Shown here: positions 1 through 5,508 of the stretch, piece after piece | Layout of the letters: each line of letters opens with the position of its first letter | Numbering within the stretch: position 1 is the first letter of the stretch | Origin: Candidatus Krumholzibacteriota bacterium | Lineage (GTDB): Bacteria > Krumholzibacteriota > Krumholzibacteriia > Krumholzibacteriales > Krumholzibacteriaceae | Assembly (NCBI GenBank): GCA_030672805.1 | Contig: DAOVFR010000108.1 | Coordinates: 1 to 7,940, forward strand | Direction: 5' to 3' | Length of the DNA: 7,940 nucleotides | The notes under the pieces: model-generated | Seen by the model: the letters and a program-made list of their open reading frames with translations, nothing else | Told to the model about the DNA's origin: nothing | Databases searched by the model: none | Program-made: the position numbers and the translations under genes

Positions 1-270
1 GGCAGTGCTCCGGCAACCGTACGATATCATGATCGAACTCCTCGGATTATTGTCGGACCATCACTGATGACGCAAAATATCTCTTTTATTCTTTCGCCGT
101 TATGGCCGAATACTTTATCGTTTTCACTTCCGCTCGAGTACGAAATCCCGTATATTGATTGGAATAAACAGGCGGACACGGCCGGAACAATCCATACAAA
201 ACCGGTTATAGATAAATCGGTTGCACTGCACGATCCGGTTTCCTCGAACGGTACCTCGAATGTCACTTGA
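1..270 (+). CDS. Alternative left-edge open frame overlapping the flippase start (partial, doubtful)
   Basis: From base 1 a frame stays open for 89 codons to TGA 268-270. It overlaps the flippase ATG at 260 by 11 bases, an arrangement typical of translational coupling. Against it, codons in its first third mostly end in A or T, unlike the neighbouring genes, and the predicted protein (rich in S, T, P, I) shows no family motif I recognise. If it is false, bases 68-259 are an untranslated AT-richer spacer in which I see no convincing promoter or terminator. Confidence 0.28.
   Translation, partial: GSAPATVRYHDRTPRIIVGPSLMTQNISFILSPLWPNTLSFSLPLEYEIPYIDWNKQADTAGTIHTKPVIDKSVALHDPVSSNGTSNVT
2..67 (+). 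CDS. 3' end of an unidentified gene (partial, reading ...IELLGLLSDHH-stop)
   Basis: Reading from base 2, an open frame runs off the left edge and stops at TGA 65-67. It encodes about 21 residues (AVLRQPYDIMIELLGLLSDHH). About two thirds of its codons end in G or C, like the confident genes here, and the residues could form an amphipathic C-terminal helix. This is the likelier end of the upstream gene. The rival is the longer frame 1-270, and both cannot be real over these bases. The fragment is too short to identify. The flippase downstream suggests, but does not show, a polysaccharide-biosynthesis neighbour. Confidence 0.35.
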   Translation, partial: AVLRQPYDIMIELLGLLSDHH

Positions 271-1882
271 ATCGAACGGGCAGAGCGGCGGAACGGTGCG
301 GAAACAAGCTGAAGGTTTACGAAAGGGGCCTGTCGATCTCACGACGACCAAGGTTGTCGCGGACACCTTTTTCTCCGCGGGCGCCAGGGTTTTCGTCTCG
401 CTGCTCAAGCCGGTGCGGACCTTCGTCTTTGGACGGTATCTCGGTCCGCATCTCTACGGGATCCTCAATATCCCAACTCCCTTTATCCAGATCTGCACCT
501 TGACCTCGAACATCGGGTTTACCGATTCGCTCACGAAGCTTATCCCGGGATACCTCCAGGAGGGAAGCCCCGAGAAGGCGCGGATGATCTTCCGTTCCGC
601 AGCTTTTCTCACGGCCGTGCTGAGCATCTTCTGGTACACGCTGCTGCTTATCTTCTCGGGAACGATCGTGACCGACGTCGCCCGGCAGCCTGATGCGATC
701 CTGCCATTCAGGTTGTACACGCTCATTATTCCCTTCCTCGCACTGAACACTTTTTTCGCGGCGGCGCTCATCACGTTCCAGCGGGGAAAACTCAGGGCGA
801 AGATAACGATATTCTACGGTCTTCTGAATATCCTGCTGCCGATCATCGCCGTCATGTGGAAACGGAACGTATCACTCGCTATTGTTGGATTCGTCATATC
901 GGAAGTGTTGGGAAGCATTGTGTTCTCCGTTGCGTTCTGCCGGTACATCCTGCCGACACTGGGGAAACATGCCGGCCCCCTGCTGCGCGGGATCAAGCAG
1001 ATCTTTTCCCTCGGCATCACATTCTTCTTCGCCCAGCTCGGCTGGAGCCTTATCAACTCGGTAGACAGGATCATGATCAAAATGTACCTGCCCGCCGCGG
1101 AGCTCGGGTACTACTCGTTGAGCGTTTATTTCATAACCGCACTCAATTTCTTTCCATCCGGCATCGGTATCACGCTTGTCCCATCGCTCACCGTGGCAAG
1201 AACAACCGGAGATGACGCGCTGTACAGAAGACAGATCAGGAACGTATCGCGTCTCAGTTTCGCGCTGCTCGTCCCGTCTATCCTCATGCTCTTCACCGTG
1301 TCCCGTGACCTGATCATGCTTGTCGTGCCGAAATTCGAACAGTCGATCCTCGTGCTCAAGATACTCCTCTTCATCGGAATCTTCGATATTGCATGCAAGA
1401 TCGGCAAGGCTTCGCTCGTCGCACACGGAAAGGGTGCGATGCTCTCGGCCGCTTATCTCTTCGTCGTTGCATGGAACATCGTCTGGAACAGGATCCTCAT
1501 CCCCGAATACGGCATCGCGGGCGCCGCCTACACATCGCTGTCAAGTTACTTTTTGCTGGCGGTAATCCTGCAAATGCTGATGAAGAGCACATCAGGTACG
1601 AGCGTGAAGCCCATCCACCTCTTTCATCCACTGGTCCTTTCACTGGTTTATCCCGCGATCGGGTTCATACTCCCTCTACAGGGCCATTTCATCAGGATTA
1701 TCATCGTGTTCCTCGCCGGATCGGTGCTGTACGGATTTCTCGGGCTCGTGACGAAGCTCGCGCGGCGCGAGGACCTTTGCGATATGAAAGAGGCTCTTAG
1801 CCCGAGAACCGGCACCGGCCACGTGAGAATCGCCGTGCGGGTCATTTCGCTTCTCGAATCGTTGAGCAAACGGCTGCAATAG
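260..1882 (+). CDS. Polysaccharide flippase (Wzx/MATE-like, MVF superfamily)
   Basis: A 540-residue, strongly hydrophobic inner-membrane protein expected to have 12-14 transmembrane helices. Proteins of this kind move undecaprenyl-linked oligosaccharides across the inner membrane for O-antigen, capsule or exopolysaccharide assembly. Typical features are a cytoplasmic N-terminal tail of about 27 residues and an N-terminal block with RTFVFGRYLGPHLYGILNIP, close to the flippase pattern of a helix followed by 'LGP..YG..N'. The central stretch LINSVDRIMIKMYLPAAELG matches the 'D...I....P..E.G.Y' segment of polysaccharide synthesis proteins, and NRILIPEYGIAGAAYTSLSSY is the usual 'N..LIP.YGI.GAA.AT' region near the C-terminus. 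The ATG at 260 is preferred because the frame upstream offers only a TTG at 221; no strong Shine-Dalgarno precedes 260. The glycan substrate cannot be inferred, as no glycosyltransferase or Wzy polymerase is visible in the window. Confidence 0.88.
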   Translation: MSLESNGQSGGTVRKQAEGLRKGPVDLTTTKVVADTFFSAGARVFVSLLKPVRTFVFGRYLGPHLYGILNIPTPFIQICTLTSNIGFTDSLTKLIPGYLQEGSPEKARMIFRSAAFLTAVLSIFWYTLLLIFSGTIVTDVARQPDAILPFRLYTLIIPFLALNTFFAAALITFQRGKLRAKITIFYGLLNILLPIIAVMWKRNVSLAIVGFVISEVLGSIVFSVAFCRYILPTLGKHAGPLLRGIKQIFSLGITFFFAQLGWSLINSVDRIMIKMYLPAAELGYYSLSVYFITALNFFPSGIGITLVPSLTVARTTGDDALYRRQIRNVSRLSFALLVPSILMLFTVSRDLIMLVVPKFEQSILVLKILLFIGIFDIACKIGKASLVAHGKGAMLSAAYLFVVAWNIVWNRILIPEYGIAGAAYTSLSSYFLLAVILQMLMKSTSGTSVKPIHLFHPLVLSLVYPAIGFILPLQGHFIRIIIVFLAGSVLYGFLGLVTKLARREDLCDMKEALSPRTGTGHVRIAVRVISLLESLSKRLQ

Positions 1883-1931
1883 CAGGCAGATTCAGAAACC
1901 TCTCCGTTGCAGTGAACATGCTTTGGCAAAC

Positions 1932-1953
1932 AAGCTTCAGGGAACAAGCTTTT
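1932..1953 (+). terminator. Weak hairpin, possible terminator of the flippase gene
   Basis: Two copies of ACAAGCTT (from 1930 and from 1944) let AAGCTT at 1932-1937 pair with AAGCTT at 1946-1951 across an 8-base loop, followed by only a short T run. The stem is short and AT-containing, so termination would be weak. It lies about 50 bases past the flippase stop and just before the next promoter. It may simply be a direct repeat. Confidence 0.25.
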
Positions 1954-1956
1954 ACT

Positions 1957-1986
1957 TTGACACGGCCCGCCCGCTCCTTGTATAAT
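1957..1986 (+). promoter_or_regulatory. Consensus sigma-70-type promoter of the acyl-CoA dehydrogenase gene
   Basis: Perfect TTGACA (1957-1962) and perfect TATAAT (1981-1986) are separated by 18 bases. Transcription would start near 1993, giving a leader of about 44 nt. That leader contains the palindrome TATGATCATA (2006-2015), a possible operator, and a GGAGGA Shine-Dalgarno (2025-2030) six bases before the ATG. Both hexamers match the E. coli consensus exactly, which suggests strong basal transcription, perhaps held back by a repressor. Confidence 0.75.
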
Positions 1987-2036
1987 GCCCTTTCTCGACC
2001 TTTATTATGATCATACACAATCATGGAGGAAGATAG

Positions 2037-3194
2037 ATGATCAACTACGACCTTGCCGAGGAACAGCAGATACTGAGGAACTCCATCAGGGAATTCGCCG
2101 AGAACGAGGTCAGACCCGTGGCGGAGGAGCTGGACGAAAAAGAAGAATTCTCACTCGAGCTCACGAAGAAGATGGCGGGAATGGGGCTGTTCGGCATGTT
2201 CATCCCGGAGGAATACGGCGGAAGCGGGATGGATTACATCAGTTATGTCATCGCGATCGAGGAGCTCGCGCGCGTCGACGGTTCGACGGCGGCCACCGCG
2301 GCAGCCGGCAACTCGCTCGGCATCGGACCGATCTACTACTTCGGAAACGAGCAGCAGAAACGTGAGTGGCTCCCCGGACTGTGCAGCGGTGAGACGCTGG
2401 CATCGTTCGGGCTGACCGAACCGAACGCCGGCAGTGACGCCGGCGCGACACAGACAGCGGCCGATCTCAAGAACGGCGAGTGGGTAATCAACGGAAGCAA
2501 GATATTCATCACGAATTCCGCCACGCCGATATCGGCGATAATCATAGTTCAGTGCCGCACGGGAACGCTCGACAAGGGCAAAAGCGAACTCAGCTGCATC
2601 CTCGTCCCGAACGAAACCGAAGGTGTGACGGCGAAGGAGATGCACGGGAAGATGATGTGGCGTTCATCAAACACCGGCGAGCTGTACTTCGAGGACGTTT
2701 GTGTTCCGGAGAAAAACCTTCTCGGCAAACGCGGCGGGGGATTCAAGCAGATGCTGTCCACACTCGACCGCGGCCGCCTCTCCATTGCGGCGATGGGGCT
2801 CGGCGGCGCCCAGGGAGCCTTCGAACTGGCGCTCAAGTACTCCAAGGAAAGAAAGCAGTTCAACCGGACAATATGCAGTTTCCAGGTGAACGCTTTCAAG
2901 CTTGCCGACATGGCGACAGAGATCGAAGCGGCCCGCAACCTCCTCTACAAGGCTGCCTGGCTGTGTGACCAGGGCAGACCGTTCGGCCGTGAAGCCGCCA
3001 TGGCCAAGCTCTACTGCAGCGAGGTCATGCGCAGGGTCGTGAACGAAGCGGTCCAGATCCATGGCGGATACGGGCTGATGCGTGAATACCAGGTGGAACG
3101 GTTCTTCCGTGACCAGAAACTCCTCGATATCGGCGAGGGTACGAGTGAGATACAGCGGATCGTCATCGCCCGCGAACTGGGCTGTTTCGAGTAA
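2037..3194 (+). CDS. Acyl-CoA dehydrogenase (FAD-dependent)
   Basis: A 385-residue soluble flavoprotein, the normal length for the family. It should catalyse alpha,beta-dehydrogenation of an acyl-CoA, passing electrons to electron-transfer flavoprotein in fatty-acid or branched-chain amino-acid oxidation. The N-terminal helical domain begins AEEQQILRNSIREFAENEVRP. The first family signature, GLTEPNAGSDAGA, lies at residues 125-137, and the second, beginning QIHGGYGLMREYQVERFF, at 340-360. The catalytic base is most likely Glu367 in GEGTSEIQR. The start is fixed by GGAGGA at 2025-2030. The gene has its own promoter and no beta-oxidation or ETF genes beside it, so chain-length preference cannot be read from context; short-chain acyl-CoA is the most common substrate for this overall type. 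No terminator is evident after the stop, so read-through into the AT-rich region beyond is possible. Confidence 0.95.
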   Translation: MINYDLAEEQQILRNSIREFAENEVRPVAEELDEKEEFSLELTKKMAGMGLFGMFIPEEYGGSGMDYISYVIAIEELARVDGSTAATAAAGNSLGIGPIYYFGNEQQKREWLPGLCSGETLASFGLTEPNAGSDAGATQTAADLKNGEWVINGSKIFITNSATPISAIIIVQCRTGTLDKGKSELSCILVPNETEGVTAKEMHGKMMWRSSNTGELYFEDVCVPEKNLLGKRGGGFKQMLSTLDRGRLSIAAMGLGGAQGAFELALKYSKERKQFNRTICSFQVNAFKLADMATEIEAARNLLYKAAWLCDQGRPFGREAAMAKLYCSEVMRRVVNEAVQIHGGYGLMREYQVERFFRDQKLLDIGEGTSEIQRIVIARELGCFE

Positions 3195-3229
3195 TTCCAT
3201 TACCATCATCACACTCGGTTCCCAAATAA

Positions 3230-3332
3230 TGTAAACAAGCATTTACAAAATGGTAAATATACGTTTACAGTCTAACTTGCCAAAATATAATGCGTTAACC
3301 AATAAATAATCAATGGTAAACAATAATTGACA
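3230..3332. repeat. Three phased 18-bp operator-like palindromes (TGTAAA-N6-TTTACA)
   Basis: Copy 1 (3230-3247) is TGTAAACAAGCATTTACA, a perfect 6+6 inverted repeat with a 6-base centre. Copy 2 (3252-3269) is GGTAAATATACGTTTACA, one mismatch from that pattern. Copy 3 (3315-3332) is GGTAAACAATAATTGACA, two mismatches. Start-to-start distances are 22 and 63 bases, close to two and six helical turns, so all three would face the same side of the DNA. Copy 2 covers the -35 element of the promoter at 3264-3291, and copy 3 lies just downstream of the predicted start. This is the layout of a cooperative or looping repressor. The regulator is not encoded in the window and I cannot name its family. Confidence 0.6.
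3264..3291 (+). promoter_or_regulatory. Promoter of the small-peptide unit, overlapping operator copy 2
   Basis: TTTACA (3264-3269, one mismatch to TTGACA) and a perfect TATAAT (3286-3291) are separated by 16 bases. The -35 is the right half of the second palindrome, so a bound regulator would block polymerase. Transcription would start near 3298 and could end at the terminator around 3634-3670, giving an RNA of about 370 nt. A weaker extended -10 (TGCTATCAT, 3462-3470) is a possible second start nearer the peptide gene. Confidence 0.5.
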
Positions 3333-3511
3333 TGGCGTGGGAGAAACGTTTCCAGACGGCGCTTCAAATACAGGGCAAGAACTATCATAACCCTTTACAA
3401 TTCATTATGTTGTGCGGCTCAAGAAATTGCCGGAAACTACAGGGAATTTTGGCACACCTCCTGCTATCATAAGGAACTGTCCGAAGCGATAGGAAACAAT
3501 AGAAAACGAAA
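3292..3511 (+). other. Long untranslated leader upstream of the small peptide gene
   Basis: Together with the upstream part from 3195, this fills the 329-base gap between the dehydrogenase and the small peptide gene. No convincing coding frame is present: the one long open frame begins only at a TTG inside operator copy 3. Visible elements are the 10-bp palindrome GAAACGTTTC (3343-3352), a 9-base direct repeat CTATCATAA at 3382-3390 and 3464-3472, and a short CGGC/GCCG stem (3415-3432). I do not recognise a riboswitch. The length is unusual for such a small gene and leaves room for RNA-level control. Confidence 0.4.
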
Positions 3512-3518
3512 AGGGGGT
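3512..3518 (+). promoter_or_regulatory. Shine-Dalgarno site of the 27-codon gene
   Basis: AGGGGGT differs from the ideal AGGAGGT by one base that still permits a G-U pair. It ends five to six bases before the ATG at 3524. A ribosome site this good in front of so short a frame is a main argument that the peptide is made. Confidence 0.65.
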
Positions 3519-3523
3519 TAGAC

Positions 3524-3607
3524 ATGCTGTACTTCTCAAACATCGCCGTGATAATAGCCCTGCTGCTCTCATACGGAAAGAGTGTCTGGGGGAAAAGCGT
3601 CTGGTAA
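3524..3607 (+). CDS. 27-residue hydrophobic small protein with tandem GKSVW repeat
   Basis: The peptide starts MLYFSNIAVIIALLLSY, a probable short transmembrane helix (about residues 2-17), and ends in two tandem copies of GKSVW with Lys and Trp suited to the membrane interface. The two repeat units are GGAAAGAGTGTCTGG and GGGAAAAGCGTCTGG. They differ at three bases, all at third codon positions and all synonymous, which is what purifying selection on the peptide leaves. An AGGGGGT ribosome site, G/C-favoured codon endings like neighbouring genes, and an intrinsic terminator about 30 bases past the stop support a real gene. I do not recognise the family. Candidates are a regulated small membrane protein acting on a larger partner, or a type I toxin-like peptide (similar size, one helix, long leader, own terminator). 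No antisense RNA promoter is evident, so the toxin idea is weak. Confidence 0.7.
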   Translation: MLYFSNIAVIIALLLSYGKSVWGKSVW

Positions 3608-3633
3608 TCCCGTCCCAGTAGTATGGAATTAGC

Positions 3634-3670
3634 GGGAGCGGAAGTCTCGAGCGGCTTCCGCTTTCTTTTA
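3634..3670 (+). terminator. Intrinsic terminator after the small peptide gene
   Basis: AGCGGAAG (3637-3644) pairs perfectly with CTTCCGCT (3655-3662) across a 10-base loop. The stem can be extended by three more pairs (two of them G-U) down to 3634/3665 and merges into the T-rich tail TTCTTTTATT. It separates the small-peptide unit from the prenyltransferase gene. Confidence 0.85.
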
Positions 3671-3699
3671 TTGCCCGCCTGCCTTCTTTCCGCTATATT
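3671..3699 (+). promoter_or_regulatory. Probable promoter of the prenyltransferase gene
   Basis: TTGCCC (3671-3676) and TATATT (3694-3699) are separated by 17 bases, directly following the T tail of the terminator. The predicted start near 3706 gives a leader of about 43 nt. The -35 keeps only the TTG of the consensus, so moderate strength is expected. Confidence 0.5.
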
Positions 3700-3748
3700 T
3701 TCCGGTGTCGGAGAGTGATCATCCGCGATTCGGAAAAGGTGCAACCTG

Positions 3749-4657
3749 TTGGCTGATTTCAAGATATGGCTGAAGGAGCTGAGGGCCGAATTCCTTACGG
3801 CGAGCGTGGTTCCCGTACTGTTCGGAACGGTCATCGCCTGGCGCTCGGCCGGTCTGTTCGACGCACAACTCTTTGTTCTGGCACTTGCCGGGGCTGTTTT
3901 TCTCCATCTCGGAACAAACGTGGCAAACGACTATTACGACCACCGATCGGGAAACGACGCCCTGAACACGGATTATATACGGCCGTTCACCGGCGGCAGT
4001 CGTCTGATCCAGGAAGACCTCATTTCCCCCGGGGCGGTCCTCACCACATCGATCTGTTTCTTCGCTGCCGCGTGCGCGGTTGGCGCCGTGCTGGCGATCC
4101 TTCGCGGACCGGTTATCCTGCTGTTCGGCGCGGCGGGACTCGTCTCGGGCTACTTCTACGTCGCCCCGCCCTTCAGGTTCGCGCACAGGGGAATCGGCGA
4201 GTTCCTCGTCGGTCTCAACTTCGGCCTGCTGACCGTTACGGGAGCCTTCTACATCCAGACCGGCCGGATCAGCGCCGAATGCATTGTCGCATCCCTCCCT
4301 CTCGCGCTCCTCATTATAGCCGTCATACTGATCAACGAATTCCAGGATTCGAATGCCGATGCGCGCGTCGGCAAGAACACGCTTATCGTGAGGCTCGGCA
4401 CGAAACGCGGGGTGATCCTCTATGGCACCGTCGCCTGCGCCTCGTACCTGCCGATACTGATCGGCGCCGCCGCGGGACTTCTTCCGCCGCTGACACTCAT
4501 CGCGGTGGCGACCCTGCCGCTTGTCTTGAAGGCGATCGCAACGGCCAGGGCACACCACAACGCACCTGTAAAGCTCGCGCCGGCAAACGCATCGACCATA
4601 CTCAGCCACCTCGTCACCGGCCTCCTGATGGTAACGGGATATTTCCTTGCGGGATAG
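3749..4657 (+). CDS. UbiA-family prenyltransferase, MenA-like
   Basis: A 302-residue integral membrane protein of the UbiA superfamily, which attaches a polyprenyl chain to an aromatic acceptor using Mg2+-bound prenyl diphosphate. The first Asp-rich motif is N60-D61-x2-D64 in ANDYYDHRSGNDALN, followed by PFTGGSRLIQEDLISP. The second is N196-x3-D200-x3-D204 in NEFQDSNADARVGKNTLIVRLG. The 'GKNTL.VRLG' tail and the overall length are typical of 1,4-dihydroxy-2-naphthoate prenyltransferases (MenA, menaquinone synthesis), so that is the best guess. Other UbiA members, such as digeranylgeranylglyceryl phosphate or other quinone-type enzymes, are not excluded because no other men genes are nearby. 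The start is a TTG, chosen because AAGGTG (3736-3741) sits seven bases upstream and the product begins with the usual short polar N-terminus (MADFKIWLKELR). The LOG gene converges on it. Confidence 0.85.
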   Translation: MADFKIWLKELRAEFLTASVVPVLFGTVIAWRSAGLFDAQLFVLALAGAVFLHLGTNVANDYYDHRSGNDALNTDYIRPFTGGSRLIQEDLISPGAVLTTSICFFAAACAVGAVLAILRGPVILLFGAAGLVSGYFYVAPPFRFAHRGIGEFLVGLNFGLLTVTGAFYIQTGRISAECIVASLPLALLIIAVILINEFQDSNADARVGKNTLIVRLGTKRGVILYGTVACASYLPILIGAAAGLLPPLTLIAVATLPLVLKAIATARAHHNAPVKLAPANASTILSHLVTGLLMVTGYFLAG

Positions 4658-4683
4658 CGGGTTTTGCAGCCGCTCGCGACTTA

Positions 4684-4702
4684 CGCCGGAGGAAAACCGG
4701 CG
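4684..4702. repeat. Palindromic hairpin between convergent genes (possible dispersed repeat)
   Basis: CGCCGG (4684-4689) and CCGGCG (4697-4702) form a perfect 6-bp GC stem around the loop AGGAAAA. The hairpin lies between the prenyltransferase stop and the LOG stop and touches the latter directly. No T run follows on either strand, so it is not a standard intrinsic terminator. It could slow polymerases arriving from both sides or protect the 3' ends of both mRNAs. Its compact GC-palindrome form, abutting a stop codon, recalls REP-type dispersed repeats; this is unproven from one copy. Confidence 0.5.
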
Positions 4703-5368
4703 CTACAGCCCGAGCTTCTTGCGGACATCGCGGATACCTTCTACGACCTCTTCTTCCGAATCGACCACGTGAAGAATATCCAGATCCTTCGGGCCTATCT
4801 TCCCCTCGCCGAGCATTCTCTCCGTGACCCAATCGACCAGACCGCGCCAGTAATCCTTGCCGACCATGAACAGTGGGAATGGTGCGATCTTGTGGGTCTG
4901 TATCAGTGTCAGCGCCTCGAAGAGCTCGTCCATCGTGCCGAAGCCGCCTGGAAGGATCACGAAGGCAATCGAATATTTTATGAAAATCACCTTGCGGACA
5001 AAGAAATACCGGAAGGAGATCAGCTTGTCGATATATGGATTGGCGATCTGCTCGAACGGGATCTCGATGTTAAGTCCGATCGAGAGGCCTCTCCCTTCCT
5101 GCGCCCCCCTGTTGGCGGCCTCCATGACACCGGAACCGCCCCCCGTGATGATCGCGCATTTCTCACCTGCGAGCTTCGATGCAAGGCTCCTCGCCGTATC
5201 GTACGCGAGCTCCCCTTCGACCGACCGCGCAGAACCGAAGAAGGCGATCCCGTTATCAACCGACGCCATGGAGTCGAACCCTTCGACCAGCTCTGCAAGG
5301 ATCCTGAACATTCTCCATGCATCCTGCAGGTTTATCTCGTCTATCAGGTACTTATGCTTTTCAGTCAT
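4703..5368 (-). CDS. LOG-family protein (nucleoside 5'-monophosphate phosphoribohydrolase type, TIGR00730)
   Basis: A 221-residue soluble Rossmann-fold protein. Family members hydrolyse N6-substituted adenosine monophosphates or other nucleotides to base and ribose 5-phosphate; plant and actinobacterial relatives release cytokinins. The two defining motifs are present: TGGGSGVMEAANRGA (residues 75-89) and PGGFGTMDE (140-148). The invariant Arg-Lys pair is R125-K126 in YFFVRKVIF, and the expected catalytic pair is therefore Arg125 and Glu148. An N-terminal helical segment of about 38 residues precedes the first strand (GIAFFGSAR). The ATG at 5368-5366 follows a GGAGG (5379-5375 on this strand) at good spacing. 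It is transcribed toward the prenyltransferase and away from the dehydrogenase. The older annotation 'lysine decarboxylase' often attached to this family is misleading. The true substrate is unknown. Confidence 0.9.
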   Translation of the reverse strand: MTEKHKYLIDEINLQDAWRMFRILAELVEGFDSMASVDNGIAFFGSARSVEGELAYDTARSLASKLAGEKCAIITGGGSGVMEAANRGAQEGRGLSIGLNIEIPFEQIANPYIDKLISFRYFFVRKVIFIKYSIAFVILPGGFGTMDELFEALTLIQTHKIAPFPLFMVGKDYWRGLVDWVTERMLGEGKIGPKDLDILHVVDSEEEVVEGIRDVRKKLGL

Positions 5369-5411
5369 ACAGGGCCTCCGTTCGAGAAACCGCAGCCGTC
5401 GAAGGTTTCAC

Positions 5412-5440
5412 TTACCATGGTTACGAGAGTACGGTATAAT
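5412..5440 (+). promoter_or_regulatory. Probable promoter of the zinc-dependent dehydrogenase gene
   Basis: TTACCA (5412-5417) and a perfect TATAAT (5435-5440) are 17 bases apart, with a predicted start near 5447. The palindrome ACCATGGT (5414-5421) overlaps the -35 and may be a regulator site. The start position argues against translation from the ATG at 5446 and for the one at 5509. I see no equally good promoter for the divergent LOG gene in this 140-base gap. Confidence 0.5.
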
Positions 5441-5508
5441 CCTGGATGAAGGCAAGAAAGATTGCCTCCGTTATCGGGTGCCGGTTACGAAGGTTTTATT
5501 GCACGAGA

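Noticed and set aside
872..1426. 184-codon minus-strand frame inside the flippase gene
   Set aside because: A low-complexity acidic shadow of a membrane-protein gene without motifs or a ribosome site.
3230..3269. BirA-type operator (TTGTAAACC ... GGTTTACAA)
   Set aside because: Half-sites look alike, but the inner gap between TGTAAAC and GTTTACA is 26 bases, not the roughly 14-16 expected, and the repeated 18-bp palindrome explains the pattern better. No biotin gene is near.
3343..3352. GAAACGTTTC as a PsrA-type fatty-acid regulator site
   Set aside because: PsrA half-sites are separated by several bases, while here they abut, and there is only one copy.
3371..3390. CAGGGCAAG resembling the start of a GEMM (c-di-GMP) riboswitch
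   Set aside because: The other conserved blocks, such as the GACGCAAAGCC stretch and the second stem, are missing.
3327..3521. 64-codon open frame in the leader before the small peptide gene
   Set aside because: Its only possible start is a TTG inside operator copy 3, it lacks a ribosome site, and its composition (many Arg, Cys, Asn) resembles no protein family.
3298..3523. Antisense RNA opposing the peptide mRNA, as in type I toxin-antitoxin pairs
   Set aside because: Minus-strand TATGAT and CATAAT elements exist around 3384-3409 and 3466-3471, but none has a recognisable -35 at proper spacing.
3524..3607. CydX-like oxidase subunit, because of the MxYF start
   Set aside because: The similarity is limited to a few residues, the GKSVW tail does not fit, and no cydAB genes are present.
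3766..4827. 353-codon arginine-rich frame overlapping the prenyltransferase
   Set aside because: A frame-shifted shadow caused by high GC; the protein in the prenyltransferase frame carries clear UbiA motifs.
4664..5449. 261-codon plus-strand open frame across the LOG gene
   Set aside because: It is the complement shadow of LOG, whose minus-strand product has both diagnostic motifs and a good ribosome site.
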